NCBI GenBank assembly: GCA_905233345.1
Contig: CAJODQ010000007.1
Span: forward strand, 1-59,703
Source of the DNA: an uncultured Bacteroidales bacterium
Lineage (GTDB): Bacteria > Bacteroidota > Bacteroidia > Bacteroidales > UBA932
Length of the DNA: 59,703 bases
Direction: 5' to 3'
Both the position numbers and the translations under genes were made by a program. A model generated the notes under the pieces. It was not told the DNA's origin and made no database searches. It saw only the letters and a list, made by a program, of their open reading frames with translations. Below, in pieces: positions 24,436-33,167 of this stretch (positions are counted from its first letter, which is position 1; each line of letters begins with the position of its first letter).

Positions 24436-25992
24436 TTATTCTTTGTAAAGGCCTTCGCGGGAGAGGAGATGGTCGAGGTTGGCAAGGCCGTACATGACGA
24501 CAGCGGTGACAACGGCGGAGTGCTCCATGTATTCGGGGATCGCCTTGTTGAAGATGTCACGCTCGGTGTGCCAAATCTCGCGGTACTCGAAGTTGTATCC
24601 CTTCGGGTCGGTCTCGCGGAAGGAGATAGCAGGGACGCCATTCATCGTGAAGTAGGCATGGTCGCTGCCGCCGGCGCGGGTCGGACGGGCCTGCGGCGGG
24701 CCCTGGCGCTTTTCGACGGTGAACGGGAAGTCCGGATTGATGTTGTTGACCGGCTTGCAGACCTCTACGAAGTCGTCGTACATGGCCGGAGGAACCGTGA
24801 TGCTGGTGGCGCAGAGCGGGCCGCCGTCGCGGTTGAAATAGTTCGAGATCTTGTCGAGCGGCACGGTCTTGTTTTCCACGAAATACTTCGAGCCCAGCAG
24901 GCCGAACTCCTCGCCCGTCCAGATGCAGAAGAGCATCGTGCGCTTGGGCTTGGCACCGGCAGCCGCCAGCAGGCGCGCCGCCTCCATGGTCACCGACGTG
25001 CCGTTGCCGTCGTCGATGGCGCCCGTTCCGATGTCATAGGCGTCGAGATGGCCGCCGGCCAGCACGTATTCCTTCGGATACTTGCTGCCGCGCAGGATGC
25101 CGATGATATTGTGGTATTTCACCGGTCCGCGGTAGAAATGGTTGCGGATCTCGAATTCAAGCTGGAAGATGTCCTTGCGCTGCACCTTCTCCTTGATCAC
25201 CTTGAACTGCGCTTCGTCGAGGCAGATGTCGCACACGCGCGGCAGGTTCTCCATCGTGATGTTATAGCAGTTCGCGCGGTCGTACATCACCTGGAGGGGC
25301 ACCTTCGCGGAACGGATGAAGCCCAGTACGCCCGCATCCACCATCTCACGGTAGAACAGCGCCGGCGCGCTCTCATATTCCTTCAGGGGCTTGGGCTCCG
25401 CATCGCGGTTTTCGAAATTCCAGCGGCGGATCTCGTTGTTCTCCTTGTCAATTTCTTCGTTTTTCGCAATAACCTTGGCGCGATTCTCGTCGGCAGCCGC
25501 TGACCAGTCGATGGCCATGCCGTTCGATTCGGCGTCCAGCAGCACCCAGGCGCCCTTCAGCGCGCCCTTCATGCGGTCGAGGTCGCGGCGAGTCTTGGGC
25601 TCCAGCAGCACATGGCCGGTCTGTTTGCCCCGGGTGCCCGCCGTGTAGGACGGCGTGCCGAAATGCAGCACCATGCCATCTTCACTCAGCATGCGCCCGA
25701 ACCAGGGACCGCGGTTGAAACCCACGTTGATCTGGCCGGCTTCCTGCACCATCACCTCGAGGCCCCACGATTCAAACTGCTCTTTCACCCAGGCCTCGGC
25801 CTCCGTCAGGGCGGCGGAGCCGATGAGGCGACCGCCGATCACGTTGGCCAGGAAGTCGTCGTGCTCCATGGTCCGGTTGTCGGTGGTGCCGATTTCAATG
25901 ATTTTCTTGACGGTCTTGTCCTGTGCGGAAAGGGACAAAGAAAAACTGATAGCCAGAAGGGCTGTCAGCATATACATCAGACTTTTTTTCAT
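24436..25992 (-). CDS. M28-family zinc aminopeptidase, secreted
   Basis: A 518-residue protein with a signal peptide (ending SLSLSAQ). Zinc ligands typical of M28 are visible: GGHLDAYDIGTGAIDDGNG (His and bridging Asp), WTGEEFG (catalytic and metal-binding Glu), and a late His (EIWHTERD). An inserted PA-like domain at about 130-270 separates the N-terminal part from the catalytic core. It probably trims peptides in the periplasm or outside the cell. A TACTTTTG -7 box is at 26014-26021 on the minus strand. Confidence 0.9.
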   Translation of the reverse strand: MKKSLMYMLTALLAISFSLSLSAQDKTVKKIIEIGTTDNRTMEHDDFLANVIGGRLIGSAALTEAEAWVKEQFESWGLEVMVQEAGQINVGFNRGPWFGRMLSEDGMVLHFGTPSYTAGTRGKQTGHVLLEPKTRRDLDRMKGALKGAWVLLDAESNGMAIDWSAAADENRAKVIAKNEEIDKENNEIRRWNFENRDAEPKPLKEYESAPALFYREMVDAGVLGFIRSAKVPLQVMYDRANCYNITMENLPRVCDICLDEAQFKVIKEKVQRKDIFQLEFEIRNHFYRGPVKYHNIIGILRGSKYPKEYVLAGGHLDAYDIGTGAIDDGNGTSVTMEAARLLAAAGAKPKRTMLFCIWTGEEFGLLGSKYFVENKTVPLDKISNYFNRDGGPLCATSITVPPAMYDDFVEVCKPVNNINPDFPFTVEKRQGPPQARPTRAGGSDHAYFTMNGVPAISFRETDPKGYNFEYREIWHTERDIFNKAIPEYMEHSAVVTAVVMYGLANLDHLLSREGLYKE

Positions 25993-26051
25993 AGGGCAAT
26001 TGCTTTTACCCTACAAAAGTATGAAAAAAAACGGCTCGTGGTGCCCGGTGC

Positions 26052-26291
26052 CTACATGCGCTCGTACACGAAATCGTAGAGCGCTTCGAAAGTGAGGATG
26101 TGCGTGACTTCCACGCCTTTGAGCTTGACGCCCGTCTGGGCTTCGATCAGGGCGATCAGGTCGACCAGGCTCAGGCTGTCGAGGTCGAGGGTCTCCTTGA
26201 TGGGAGCCTCGGGAGCGAGTTTCTCCTCCTCCAGCTCGAATTCCTCGGCGATGGCTGCACGCAGCTTATCGATCATTTCTTGTTTTTCCAT
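26052..26291 (-). CDS. Acyl carrier protein
   Basis: A 79-residue acidic four-helix protein. The serine for 4-phosphopantetheine is in DLDSLSLVDL near residue 39. It sits one base after the PlsC-like acyltransferase gene and away from fatty acid synthesis genes, so it may be a specialised carrier handing acyl chains to that enzyme rather than the housekeeping ACP. That role is inference. Confidence 0.85.
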   Translation of the reverse strand: MEKQEMIDKLRAAIAEEFELEEEKLAPEAPIKETLDLDSLSLVDLIALIEAQTGVKLKGVEVTHILTFEALYDFVYERM

Positions 26292-26292
26292 G

Positions 26293-27603
26293 CTATAGGA
26301 TATTTTTCAATTTCGTAAATAAGGCCGCCCGCTTCTCTTTCAGGGCTGCGGCGCGCTTGCCAGCCTTCAGGTAGCGGAAATCAGCCCGCAGGCGCAGCGC
26401 CAGGCGGGTCCAGTACCACTCGAAGATGCAGAGGAAGGGCAGCGCGAAGCCGTGGATCAGCGAACAGGCGCCCAGCCAGTGCCATTCCACCAGAACGGTG
26501 ATCAGGAAGCTCAACGGGAGAATCACCAGCACGTCGACAGGCAGCACGAAGGTGCCTTCGAACATGTTGTCTTCCATCTTGTTGGCAAAATGTTTCGGAA
26601 TGTACCAGCAAAGCACGGAGGGCCAGATGGCAACGGCTGCCAGCGGCAGGGTCAGCAGCAGGAGCAGGGCTTCGCCGATGACACTCAGCACGCCGGGCTT
26701 CTTTTCGAACTGCCGGTCTTCCAGGCCCAGCGACTGCATGGTCTCGCGCACGTCGCGGATTTCCTCGAACGGGACTTCGTGCGCAGCGATCCGCGCCACC
26801 AGTTCCTTGTCGGCTTCCAGTTTCTCGGGCAGCAGTTCCGGATTTTTGTCCAGCGAACGGGCGAAATCCTGGCCGAAAGCGCTCTCGCGCAGGTAGTCGA
26901 TCTCGTCGTAGTGCGCCCGGTCCTGGATGTCGAGCATCATTTCGCGAATGCGGGCCTTCACCTCTTCATTGACCTGGCGCCAGGCCGTGCGGGGATGCGA
27001 TTTGTAAAGCTCGTAGTACGGCTTGAGGGACACGGGCTTGCCAAAGCGCACCAGCATGTCGTTGCGGATGCCGTGGTATTTCGAGTAGTGGTTGCACGAA
27101 GGCAGGATGAAGATCTCCTTCTCGAAGTTCGCGTGCTCGGCCGCCTCGAAGCCCATGCGCAGGTAGCCCTGCGAGAAGAAGCCCAGCCAGTGGCCGGTCT
27201 GATGGCCGGCTTCGGGATAGAGCAGGATGCTGTGGCCGTCGAGCAGGTCTTTCTCGGTGAGCTGGAAAGTCTCCTGGTTGCGCGACAGCTGCTCTTCGCC
27301 CTGGTACATCATCCGGAAAGCGGGGCGCAGGCCCACCCAGAGGATGAACTTCGTGAAGGGCGGGGTGATCGTGAAGGCGTCAGCCCGGGCGATGAAACGC
27401 ATCTTGCGGTCGTTGACGGCCAGCAGCACGCCCAGCGCGTCGTTCAGGCAGTTCTGGTGATCCGATACCATCAGCATGGGCGTACCGTCTTCCGGGATGT
27501 TCTCCACGTCCAGGCTGTAGTAGCGACGGTAATAGAAGCCATTGATCATCAGGCGGAAGTACGCCTTGACCAACTTATAGGGCAATGATATCTTTTCCTT
27601 CAC
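26293..27603 (-). CDS. PlsC-type glycerophosphate acyltransferase-like protein
   Basis: A 436-residue protein. The acyltransferase block lies at about 45-220: SDHQNCLNDALG (the His-x5-Asp variant of the HX4D motif seen in this subfamily), FIARADAF and LLYPEAGHQ (second block). Two or three membrane helices follow at about 305-400. It would transfer an acyl group, perhaps from the adjacent ACP, to a lipid precursor. A TACCTTTG -7 box is at 27626-27633 on the minus strand. The acceptor is unknown. Confidence 0.8.
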   Translation of the reverse strand: MKEKISLPYKLVKAYFRLMINGFYYRRYYSLDVENIPEDGTPMLMVSDHQNCLNDALGVLLAVNDRKMRFIARADAFTITPPFTKFILWVGLRPAFRMMYQGEEQLSRNQETFQLTEKDLLDGHSILLYPEAGHQTGHWLGFFSQGYLRMGFEAAEHANFEKEIFILPSCNHYSKYHGIRNDMLVRFGKPVSLKPYYELYKSHPRTAWRQVNEEVKARIREMMLDIQDRAHYDEIDYLRESAFGQDFARSLDKNPELLPEKLEADKELVARIAAHEVPFEEIRDVRETMQSLGLEDRQFEKKPGVLSVIGEALLLLLTLPLAAVAIWPSVLCWYIPKHFANKMEDNMFEGTFVLPVDVLVILPLSFLITVLVEWHWLGACSLIHGFALPFLCIFEWYWTRLALRLRADFRYLKAGKRAAALKEKRAALFTKLKNIL

Positions 27604-27693
27604 TTCTTTTGGGCAAAAAGTCCCGCAAAGGTAATCATTTTCTTTTTACCTTTTAAAAATACGCGCTTGCAAAAAAATGTCCACCTGCGTCAA

Positions 27694-27777
27694 TTTACGA
27701 TTTTACACAACCTGATCCATTATATTTTACTCATTTTAACACAATTAGTCCCCAAGTTTTTACGATCCTTTACAACC
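27694..27777 (+). promoter_or_regulatory. Direct repeats upstream of the first AraC-type gene
   Basis: TTTACGAT followed by TTTACACAACC at 27694-27712 and by CCTTTACAACC at 27759-27777, 65 bases apart. A TGCGTC (reverse complement of the GACGCA motif near the second cassette) is at 27686-27691. A weak -7 box (GAACTTTG, 27795-27802) follows. Probably the control region of the first cassette. Confidence 0.4.
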
Positions 27778-27822
27778 ACAAACAGAATCCTTCCGAACTT
27801 TGCATACGCAATTCCAGGAAGT

Positions 27823-28119
27823 ATGCAAAACATCGAACATATCCTCGACACCATCCGCACCGAAGTAGAAGAACGCCGCGCGTACCTGGACCCCAACCTG
27901 ACGCTCGCCTCCCTCGCCGACCGGTGCCAGACCAACCGCACCTACGCATCGAAGGCCCTGAAAGAATTCGGCGGCTTCTTCGTCTACATCACCCACTGCC
28001 GACTGGCCTACGCCGAAACCTGGCACAAAAACCATCCCGACGCCACCGTCGACCAGATGGCCCACGCCGCTGGCTTCGGCACCCGCCAGTCCTATTACAA
28101 TGCCATCAAACATTTATAA
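27823..28119 (+). CDS. Stand-alone AraC-type DNA-binding protein (cassette 1)
   Basis: A 98-residue protein that is little more than an AraC-type double helix-turn-helix domain (YLDPNLTLASLADRCQTNRTYASKALKEFGG ... DQMAHAAGFGTRQSYYNAI). It lacks any sensor domain. The domain is clearly related to the C-terminus of the regulator at 51419-52510 (shared: AYLDP.LTL..(L/V)ADRC..NRTY). It lies six bases before the small peptide gene and upstream of the fimbrillin-like lipoprotein gene, and is the likely regulator of that group. A longer reading from 27667 is possible but the ATG at 27823 begins the conserved part. Confidence 0.8.
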   Translation: MQNIEHILDTIRTEVEERRAYLDPNLTLASLADRCQTNRTYASKALKEFGGFFVYITHCRLAYAETWHKNHPDATVDQMAHAAGFGTRQSYYNAIKHL

Positions 28120-28125
28120 ATAGCC

Positions 28126-28257
28126 ATGACCCTCAAAAGACCCTACGAAACGCCAATGGCGAAAGCGATAGAATTGAAATATCAAGGCTTCCTCTGCACC
28201 AGCGAAACAGATAACGCAACAGATGTCGAAGGCTTCACCTGGATTACACTTCCGTAA
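28126..28257 (+). CDS. 43-residue peptide, cassette 1
   Basis: Starts MTLKRPYETPMAKAIELKY, contains QGFLCTS with a single cysteine, and ends FTWITLP. It has no signal peptide. Its relative at 52789-52917 shares the same plan: YE(T/S)P, V/IE-(L/V)-K-(Y/F)-QG-(F/I)-(L/I)-CTS, a variable polar stretch, aromatic residues and final LP. In both cases the peptide gene lies immediately before a fimbrillin-like lipoprotein gene. It resembles the short ORFs often seen beside surface protein genes in Bacteroidales; function unknown (peptide signal, cofactor or modified-peptide precursor are possibilities). Confidence 0.65.
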   Translation: MTLKRPYETPMAKAIELKYQGFLCTSETDNATDVEGFTWITLP

Positions 28258-28275
28258 CGACTTAAGCAACGTATC

Positions 28276-29943
28276 ATGAATAAAAATATCCTCATGCTGA
28301 TGGCCGCAGGGCTGTTCTGCCTCGCCGCTTGCAACGATATACTTGAAGTACAAGAAATCACCCAGCCGGAAGAACCCACTAGTTCCGGCAAGATGATTAC
28401 GGAAACCATTACGGCAAAAGTTGATTTTGGCGGCACGAAAGCTGGCATCGGAGCAGACGGAACCTTCTCCTGGACCCAAGGGGATCTTGTCGCTATACAT
28501 GTGTATAACGAAAACTCTTCTCCCGCATACAAATATGTTGTCAGCAGCGGCGCCTCCGCGTTTGGGGATAGTGCTTCGTTCGCAGTTTCTTACGAAGCGC
28601 CCTATGCCCGAAACGCGTTTGCCGTATATCCCAGTTCCATCGTTCCCAACACCGCTACTGGTGGGTTATACGGAATCGGTCATCCGTTGGATCTGGTGAT
28701 GCCCGCTTCTTACGCCCTTGACAGCATTTCCGGTGAAAAATCGCCCTGCCCGATGATTGCAACAAACAATCCCAACAGCCCAAAATGGAGATTCAAGCAA
28801 TTGTGTGGTCTACTGCGCCTTACTGTGTCCGGCATTCCTTCTACAGCCAGCTATTTGAAACTATATTTCAATGGAGTGGCTGTGAGCGGGGATTTCCAAG
28901 TCGCCGTCAGTGGGACTGACGTTGTCCCCGGAACATCAACGCTCAAATTGAAAGAATCTGCCCGCGACCAAGATCAATATATTACGATAACCGATTTACC
29001 GGCAAGCGTCGGCACCGTGACCTTTAACATTCCGCTTCCCACCACAGAAAGCGTCAGTTATCAGGACATCGTCGTCTCCGCCTGGGATGCGAGTGATCAC
29101 GCGCTGAAGGCGGAAATCATTCCGTTCACGCACTCCGTCGCCAGAGCGCAAGGCATAAAAATGTCCATTTCGCTGACAAGCTACGCATTCTACCGTGGCA
29201 CGTCTGGTAATACTCCGCTTTACTGCCTTATCGCTCCCGGTAACCTGAAATACAGCAACGGTACATTCAGTTTCCATACAAATCAGTATGATCGTTGCTT
29301 TACAACGGATGTTTATGATGGGAGTGACGCACAAAAAGCAGAGCGCACGGCAAACTACACTTCGAGCGGAACATTTGACCTATTTGGTTTTGGAACCTCG
29401 GGGTACAATTACTGTTACGCTTGGCTTCAGGATAACGATGACAGTAAATATGCTCCCGGCCATCTTTCCACTTCCACTTATTCGCAATATGATTGGGGAA
29501 TATATAATCCTATCGGGAGCTATTCCAAAAAAATATGGTGTACGCCCACGCATGATGAAATGAATGCGCTGAGATGGGGAGGCGCAACGGTCGTTGGCAT
29601 TAAAGGCAGAATAATCATTCCCGAATTATTCGTTGATCCCATGAAAAACAATGGGAGCGATGCATTCATAGAGTATATAAACAATAACTGCTCTTCAAGC
29701 CCAGATACTAATGTTTATGATGCTGATGGCTGGGCAGCCATGGAGAATGCAGGGGTCGCGTTCCTTCCGTTCACGGGGGAGGATGTATATAGCCATTATA
29801 TCAATAAACAAGGGGATTATTGGACAGCGACGTCGTATAGCAATAATTCAGCATATTTATATAGAGTCGGTTCTGTCGACGACGATCACCATACCAATCG
29901 CCATAAAAGCAAAGCCGTCCGCCTTATCCACCGCTTGAGATAA
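28276..29943 (+). CDS. Fimbrillin-like surface lipoprotein (cassette 1)
   Basis: A 555-residue lipoprotein (MNKNILMLMAAGLFCLAAC). After the lipobox come an acidic linker (EITQPEEP) and a fimbrillin-type beta-sandwich (FGGTKAGIGADGTFSWTQGD, then AFAVYPSS). The C-terminal 180 residues resemble the FISUMP-like module of such proteins (WCTPTHDEMNAL, GWAAMENAGVAFLPF, YWTATSYS, AVRLI). It probably sits on the cell surface as a fimbrial subunit or adhesin. The leader is almost identical to that of the lipoprotein at 52924-54774, whereas the bodies have diverged. A strong terminator follows. Confidence 0.82.
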   Translation: MNKNILMLMAAGLFCLAACNDILEVQEITQPEEPTSSGKMITETITAKVDFGGTKAGIGADGTFSWTQGDLVAIHVYNENSSPAYKYVVSSGASAFGDSASFAVSYEAPYARNAFAVYPSSIVPNTATGGLYGIGHPLDLVMPASYALDSISGEKSPCPMIATNNPNSPKWRFKQLCGLLRLTVSGIPSTASYLKLYFNGVAVSGDFQVAVSGTDVVPGTSTLKLKESARDQDQYITITDLPASVGTVTFNIPLPTTESVSYQDIVVSAWDASDHALKAEIIPFTHSVARAQGIKMSISLTSYAFYRGTSGNTPLYCLIAPGNLKYSNGTFSFHTNQYDRCFTTDVYDGSDAQKAERTANYTSSGTFDLFGFGTSGYNYCYAWLQDNDDSKYAPGHLSTSTYSQYDWGIYNPIGSYSKKIWCTPTHDEMNALRWGGATVVGIKGRIIIPELFVDPMKNNGSDAFIEYINNNCSSSPDTNVYDADGWAAMENAGVAFLPFTGEDVYSHYINKQGDYWTATSYSNNSAYLYRVGSVDDDHHTNRHKSKAVRLIHRLR

Positions 29944-30000
29944 CCGCTTCTCACTTGTATGCGCTGCAACGTACACACCTGACCAATAACCACTTATGCA

Positions 30001-30036
30001 AACACCTCCCCTTCGCCACGAAAGGGAGGTGTTTCT
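30001..30036 (+). terminator. Terminator after cassette 1
   Basis: AACACCTCCC at 30001-30010 pairs with GGGAGGTGTT at 30024-30033, followed by T residues. It ends the lipoprotein transcript on the plus strand and may also stop the convergent GH26 gene. Confidence 0.8.
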
Positions 30037-30084
30037 ATAAACTCCTGATCTCCAGTTGCGTCCGTTGCAGCGGCTGATGATACC

Positions 30085-31494
30085 TTATTTGAGCGACGGC
30101 ATGGATTCACGGGTGAACACCCTTGACGAGGACATCAGGGATTTCCAATAAGCGTCCGTATTGAGGGAATAGGACTCCAGGTCCCAGGCCATAAACCAGT
30201 TCCAGCTTTCTCCGGCAGAAAGGCACTTGGCGGGGTCCGGAATATTACCGCATTCACTTACCGTCACCAACTTGTGCCCGCCGGAAAGCGCCACGGCGGC
30301 CTTGTACTGCCGCTCTTTTGCATCCGTATCATCGGCATAAATATCCACGCCCACGATGTCTACCTCGTCATTGCCCGGATACCACGAGGCATAATCTTTC
30401 TCTGCCCCCACGGTAGCGTCCAGCGTCCATACCCAAATCAGGTTGTCCAGTCCGTACTCCCCTTCCAGTTTGTCCCGAAGGAGTTTCCAGAGCCGCTTGC
30501 AGGCATCGGCTCCGCCGCGGCCCCACCAGAACCAGGCGCCGTTGGAGCCATACACATTGTAATTGCCGGCCGCTTCGTGCAGCGGGCGCCAGAGGACGGG
30601 AATACCCGCATCCTTCAGCAGTTTCAGGTAGCCAGCGACCTTTTCGATGTCCTGAAGAAGAAAATCGTTCTCCCAGGTGCCGGAGGCAAGGGCGTTCGTT
30701 ATGCTGAAGTTGGTCTTGTCGCTGTAAAAACCGTAACCGTCGAAATTGCCCGCCTTTCCCTTTTCCCAGGCATCCTTGGAAGTGGGCACGTTCCAGTGCC
30801 ACATAAAAGAGACCAGGCCATTCTTTTCCCACTGTTCCTTCGCGGCGGAAATGTCTCCGTAATTCACCTGCCAGCTCCAGCTCTCCGGAGTAGGAGAATA
30901 CTGCAGGTAAATGTAATCATAGCCCGCCAGGGCAGGATGCTTACCCGTCTTTGTAAACACCTGGTTCACACGGTCGTTGTTGTTGGCCGTCCCGCCGGAC
31001 TGCACGCCGCTGAGCATCTTCTTCCCGGCTTGCTCCCTGAGGAAATCATACACCTTGACAGCCTGCTGGCTGGCCTTGGCATTCGTCAGTTTCGCATCTG
31101 TTTCATCGGGCGTTTCCGGCATTTCGGCCGCAGCCTGTTTCACCTGGAGCATGGCCGACGTAGCGCCCGTGGCCTTGAAAGTAAGCGTAGCCTCCCGCGT
31201 CTCATAGTTAGGGTTGGCAGCCACCGTCATCGTCATTGTGACGGTGTAATCTTTGAAGGTGCCGGCCGTTACCGTCACCCAGGAAGGTTTCTCCACCTGG
31301 GGAACAAAAGGCGACTTGACGGTAATGTCAAAGCTGCCGCCGGCCGCTGTCGCCTCAACAGACGTAAGACTGAGGGTAATGGTCGTGGGCACCTTGGGCG
31401 TGGGATCCGGTGTCGGTTCAGGGCTGTCATTTTCTACGCAGCCCCCTAAAAGAGCCAGGATAACAAAGGATGCTATGAGGTGGAATCTTTTCAT
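30085..31494 (-). CDS. GH26-type glycoside hydrolase with BACON-like domain
   Basis: A 469-residue lipoprotein (MKRFHLIASFVILALLGGC). A beta-sandwich resembling BACON domains is at about 40-125 (SVEATAAGGSFDITVKS), followed by a TIM barrel of family GH26. The acid/base glutamate is in WRPLHEAAGN and the nucleophile in VTVSECGN, so it is probably an active endo-acting mannanase or relative. The cell anchor suggests surface or periplasmic glycan cutting. Start at 31494 or the adjacent ATG 31497; the minus-strand -7 box TATATTTG (31523-31516) supports either. Confidence 0.87.
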   Translation of the reverse strand: MKRFHLIASFVILALLGGCVENDSPEPTPDPTPKVPTTITLSLTSVEATAAGGSFDITVKSPFVPQVEKPSWVTVTAGTFKDYTVTMTMTVAANPNYETREATLTFKATGATSAMLQVKQAAAEMPETPDETDAKLTNAKASQQAVKVYDFLREQAGKKMLSGVQSGGTANNNDRVNQVFTKTGKHPALAGYDYIYLQYSPTPESWSWQVNYGDISAAKEQWEKNGLVSFMWHWNVPTSKDAWEKGKAGNFDGYGFYSDKTNFSITNALASGTWENDFLLQDIEKVAGYLKLLKDAGIPVLWRPLHEAAGNYNVYGSNGAWFWWGRGGADACKRLWKLLRDKLEGEYGLDNLIWVWTLDATVGAEKDYASWYPGNDEVDIVGVDIYADDTDAKERQYKAAVALSGGHKLVTVSECGNIPDPAKCLSAGESWNWFMAWDLESYSLNTDAYWKSLMSSSRVFTRESMPSLK

Positions 31495-31515
31495 CATTGA
31501 GAATGGACAACTGAA

Positions 31516-31523
31516 CAAATATA
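31516..31523 (-). promoter_or_regulatory. -7 box of the GH26 gene
   Basis: TATATTTG on the minus strand, an exact TAnnTTTG match, about 20 bases before the start codon. No -33 match at standard spacing was found. Confidence 0.5.
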
Positions 31524-31577
31524 CACAAAATTGATAGCCCTTCCTATTTCCATAGATAGAAATCTTTGTGCAAGTAG

Positions 31578-31585
31578 TATCTTTG
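31578..31585 (+). promoter_or_regulatory. -7 box of the GNAT gene
   Basis: TATCTTTG, 24 bases before the ATG at 31610. It begins the plus-strand three-gene group at 31610-34250. Confidence 0.5.
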
Positions 31586-31609
31586 TAGGGTGAAAATCGA
31601 TATTGCGTT

Positions 31610-32095
31610 ATGTCAGAATTCATCATACGCCCGGCTGAACCTCGCGACCTGGAAGCAGTGAATACGCTCCTGGGGCAGGTCCTGGCCGTGCATCATGCCG
31701 CCAGGCCGGACCTGTTCCGCCCGGTAGGGAAAAAATACACGGACGAAGAACTGCTGGCCATCTTTGAAAACCCGGATACGCCGGTCTTTGTATACGAGAG
31801 AGAAGGAGCCGTACTGGGATATGCTTTCTGCGTCATTCAGTACCAGGATAGCGGAGCGCTGAAGCCGCGTACAACGCTGTATCTGGATGATTTATGCGTT
31901 CTCGAGTCGGCCCGCGGCCTACATATCGGCACTACGCTGTTCGACTATGTGAAGGCGTTTGCAAAGAAGAAAGGATGCCACAACATCACCCTTCATGTCT
32001 GGGAAGGCAACCCTGGTGCAATAGCATTCTATCGGGCCCAGGGGATGATGCCGCAATATACCTCCATGGAACTGTTGTGCGAAAAACAATCCTGA
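31610..32095 (+). CDS. GNAT-family N-acetyltransferase
   Basis: A 161-residue protein with the GNAT fold: an N-terminal strand-helix (FIIRPAEPRDLEAVNTLL), the central LDDLCVLESARGLHIGTTLFDYV where acetyl-CoA binds, and the closing YRAQGMMPQYTSMEL. It transfers an acetyl group to an amine; the substrate is unknown. The alpha/beta hydrolase gene follows after one base. Confidence 0.88.
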   Translation: MSEFIIRPAEPRDLEAVNTLLGQVLAVHHAARPDLFRPVGKKYTDEELLAIFENPDTPVFVYEREGAVLGYAFCVIQYQDSGALKPRTTLYLDDLCVLESARGLHIGTTLFDYVKAFAKKKGCHNITLHVWEGNPGAIAFYRAQGMMPQYTSMELLCEKQS

Positions 32096-32096
32096 T

Positions 32097-33149
32097 ATGA
32101 ACCGTATTACGACAATCTCGCTTAAGATTCTGAAATGGGTGGGGATCAGCATCCTTTCGCTCATCGTGCTCTTTTTTCTCACCAGATGGATTGGCCAGGG
32201 CGTAAACAAGCGTACTCCCAGCGGTGGTATCAACAAGTCGATGTATGTCGACATCAACGGGTCAAAGCAGTGGATAAGCATCTACGGACAGGATAAGGGT
32301 AATCCCGTCCTGCTCTATTTACATGGCGGCCCCGGAGCAGCCACGAGTCTTTATGATTATGCTTTTACGCGGAAGTGGAGCGATGTCTATACCGTCGTCA
32401 CCTGGGATCAGCGCGGATGTGGAAAGAGTTATGACAAGTCTCATCCTGAGACTATCACGGCCGACATGATGATGCTAGATGGAAAGGCATTGACCGAGTT
32501 CCTGCGCGACTACTTGCAAGTCGAAAGGATTACGCTTCTCGGGCATTCCTGGGGTTCGTATTTCGGCGCCAATCTGGCGCTCGCCCACCCTGAATACTAT
32601 GAGGCCTTTATCGGCGCAGGACAGTTCATCGATATGGACGAGAATGAACGCAGGCTGTACGACGCCGCAATGACCTGGTCGGAAAACGATCCGGAAGGCC
32701 GCGAGATGGTGGAGAAATGGGGAGCGACCCTAAATTCGGAAGAGGAGGATGTGTATTTGAGAAGCAAAATCATGGAACGATACGGCTATGGAATGATGAA
32801 GGACGGAACGGATTATTCTATTGTCGCCGCCGTGCTCTTCAATCCATATTATTCGTTAAAGGATATTATTGATTACCTGAAACGCGAACCATTGAGTTCG
32901 GAATACAAGTCTTTTTTCCTCTCAGACGGATTTCTTGAAATGTCTCTCATGGGTAGGTATGATTACGCCGTGCCCTATTATAACATCAACGGAGACATGG
33001 ACTATCAGACCAATTACTCGCTTGCCTGCGAATACTTCGAACAGGTAAACGCTCCCAAGAAGCAGATGTTCGTGATGAAGGACGCCACCCACGGCCTTCT
33101 TGAATCTCGTTCAGAAGAGTTCTCCGGTTATCTCCACCAGATACATTAA
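32097..33149 (+). CDS. Membrane-anchored alpha/beta hydrolase (proline iminopeptidase-like)
   Basis: A 350-residue protein with one N-terminal membrane helix (about residues 12-33) and an alpha/beta hydrolase domain. Visible: oxyanion motif YLHGGPGAA, WDQRGCGKS, nucleophile elbow GHSWGS, and a late His (DATHG). The HGGPG and DQRG signatures are those of proline iminopeptidase-like enzymes (S33). The catalytic domain should lie outside the cytoplasm. It is between the GNAT and metallophosphoesterase genes. Confidence 0.85.
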   Translation: MNRITTISLKILKWVGISILSLIVLFFLTRWIGQGVNKRTPSGGINKSMYVDINGSKQWISIYGQDKGNPVLLYLHGGPGAATSLYDYAFTRKWSDVYTVVTWDQRGCGKSYDKSHPETITADMMMLDGKALTEFLRDYLQVERITLLGHSWGSYFGANLALAHPEYYEAFIGAGQFIDMDENERRLYDAAMTWSENDPEGREMVEKWGATLNSEEEDVYLRSKIMERYGYGMMKDGTDYSIVAAVLFNPYYSLKDIIDYLKREPLSSEYKSFFLSDGFLEMSLMGRYDYAVPYYNINGDMDYQTNYSLACEYFEQVNAPKKQMFVMKDATHGLLESRSEEFSGYLHQIH

Positions 33150-33167
33150 TTGCTACCTTTTCAGGAA

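Noticed and set aside
30085-31626. Longer start for the GH26 protein at 31626
   Set aside because: The extension has no signal peptide function and crosses the promoter; the ATG at 31494 gives a proper lipoprotein leader.
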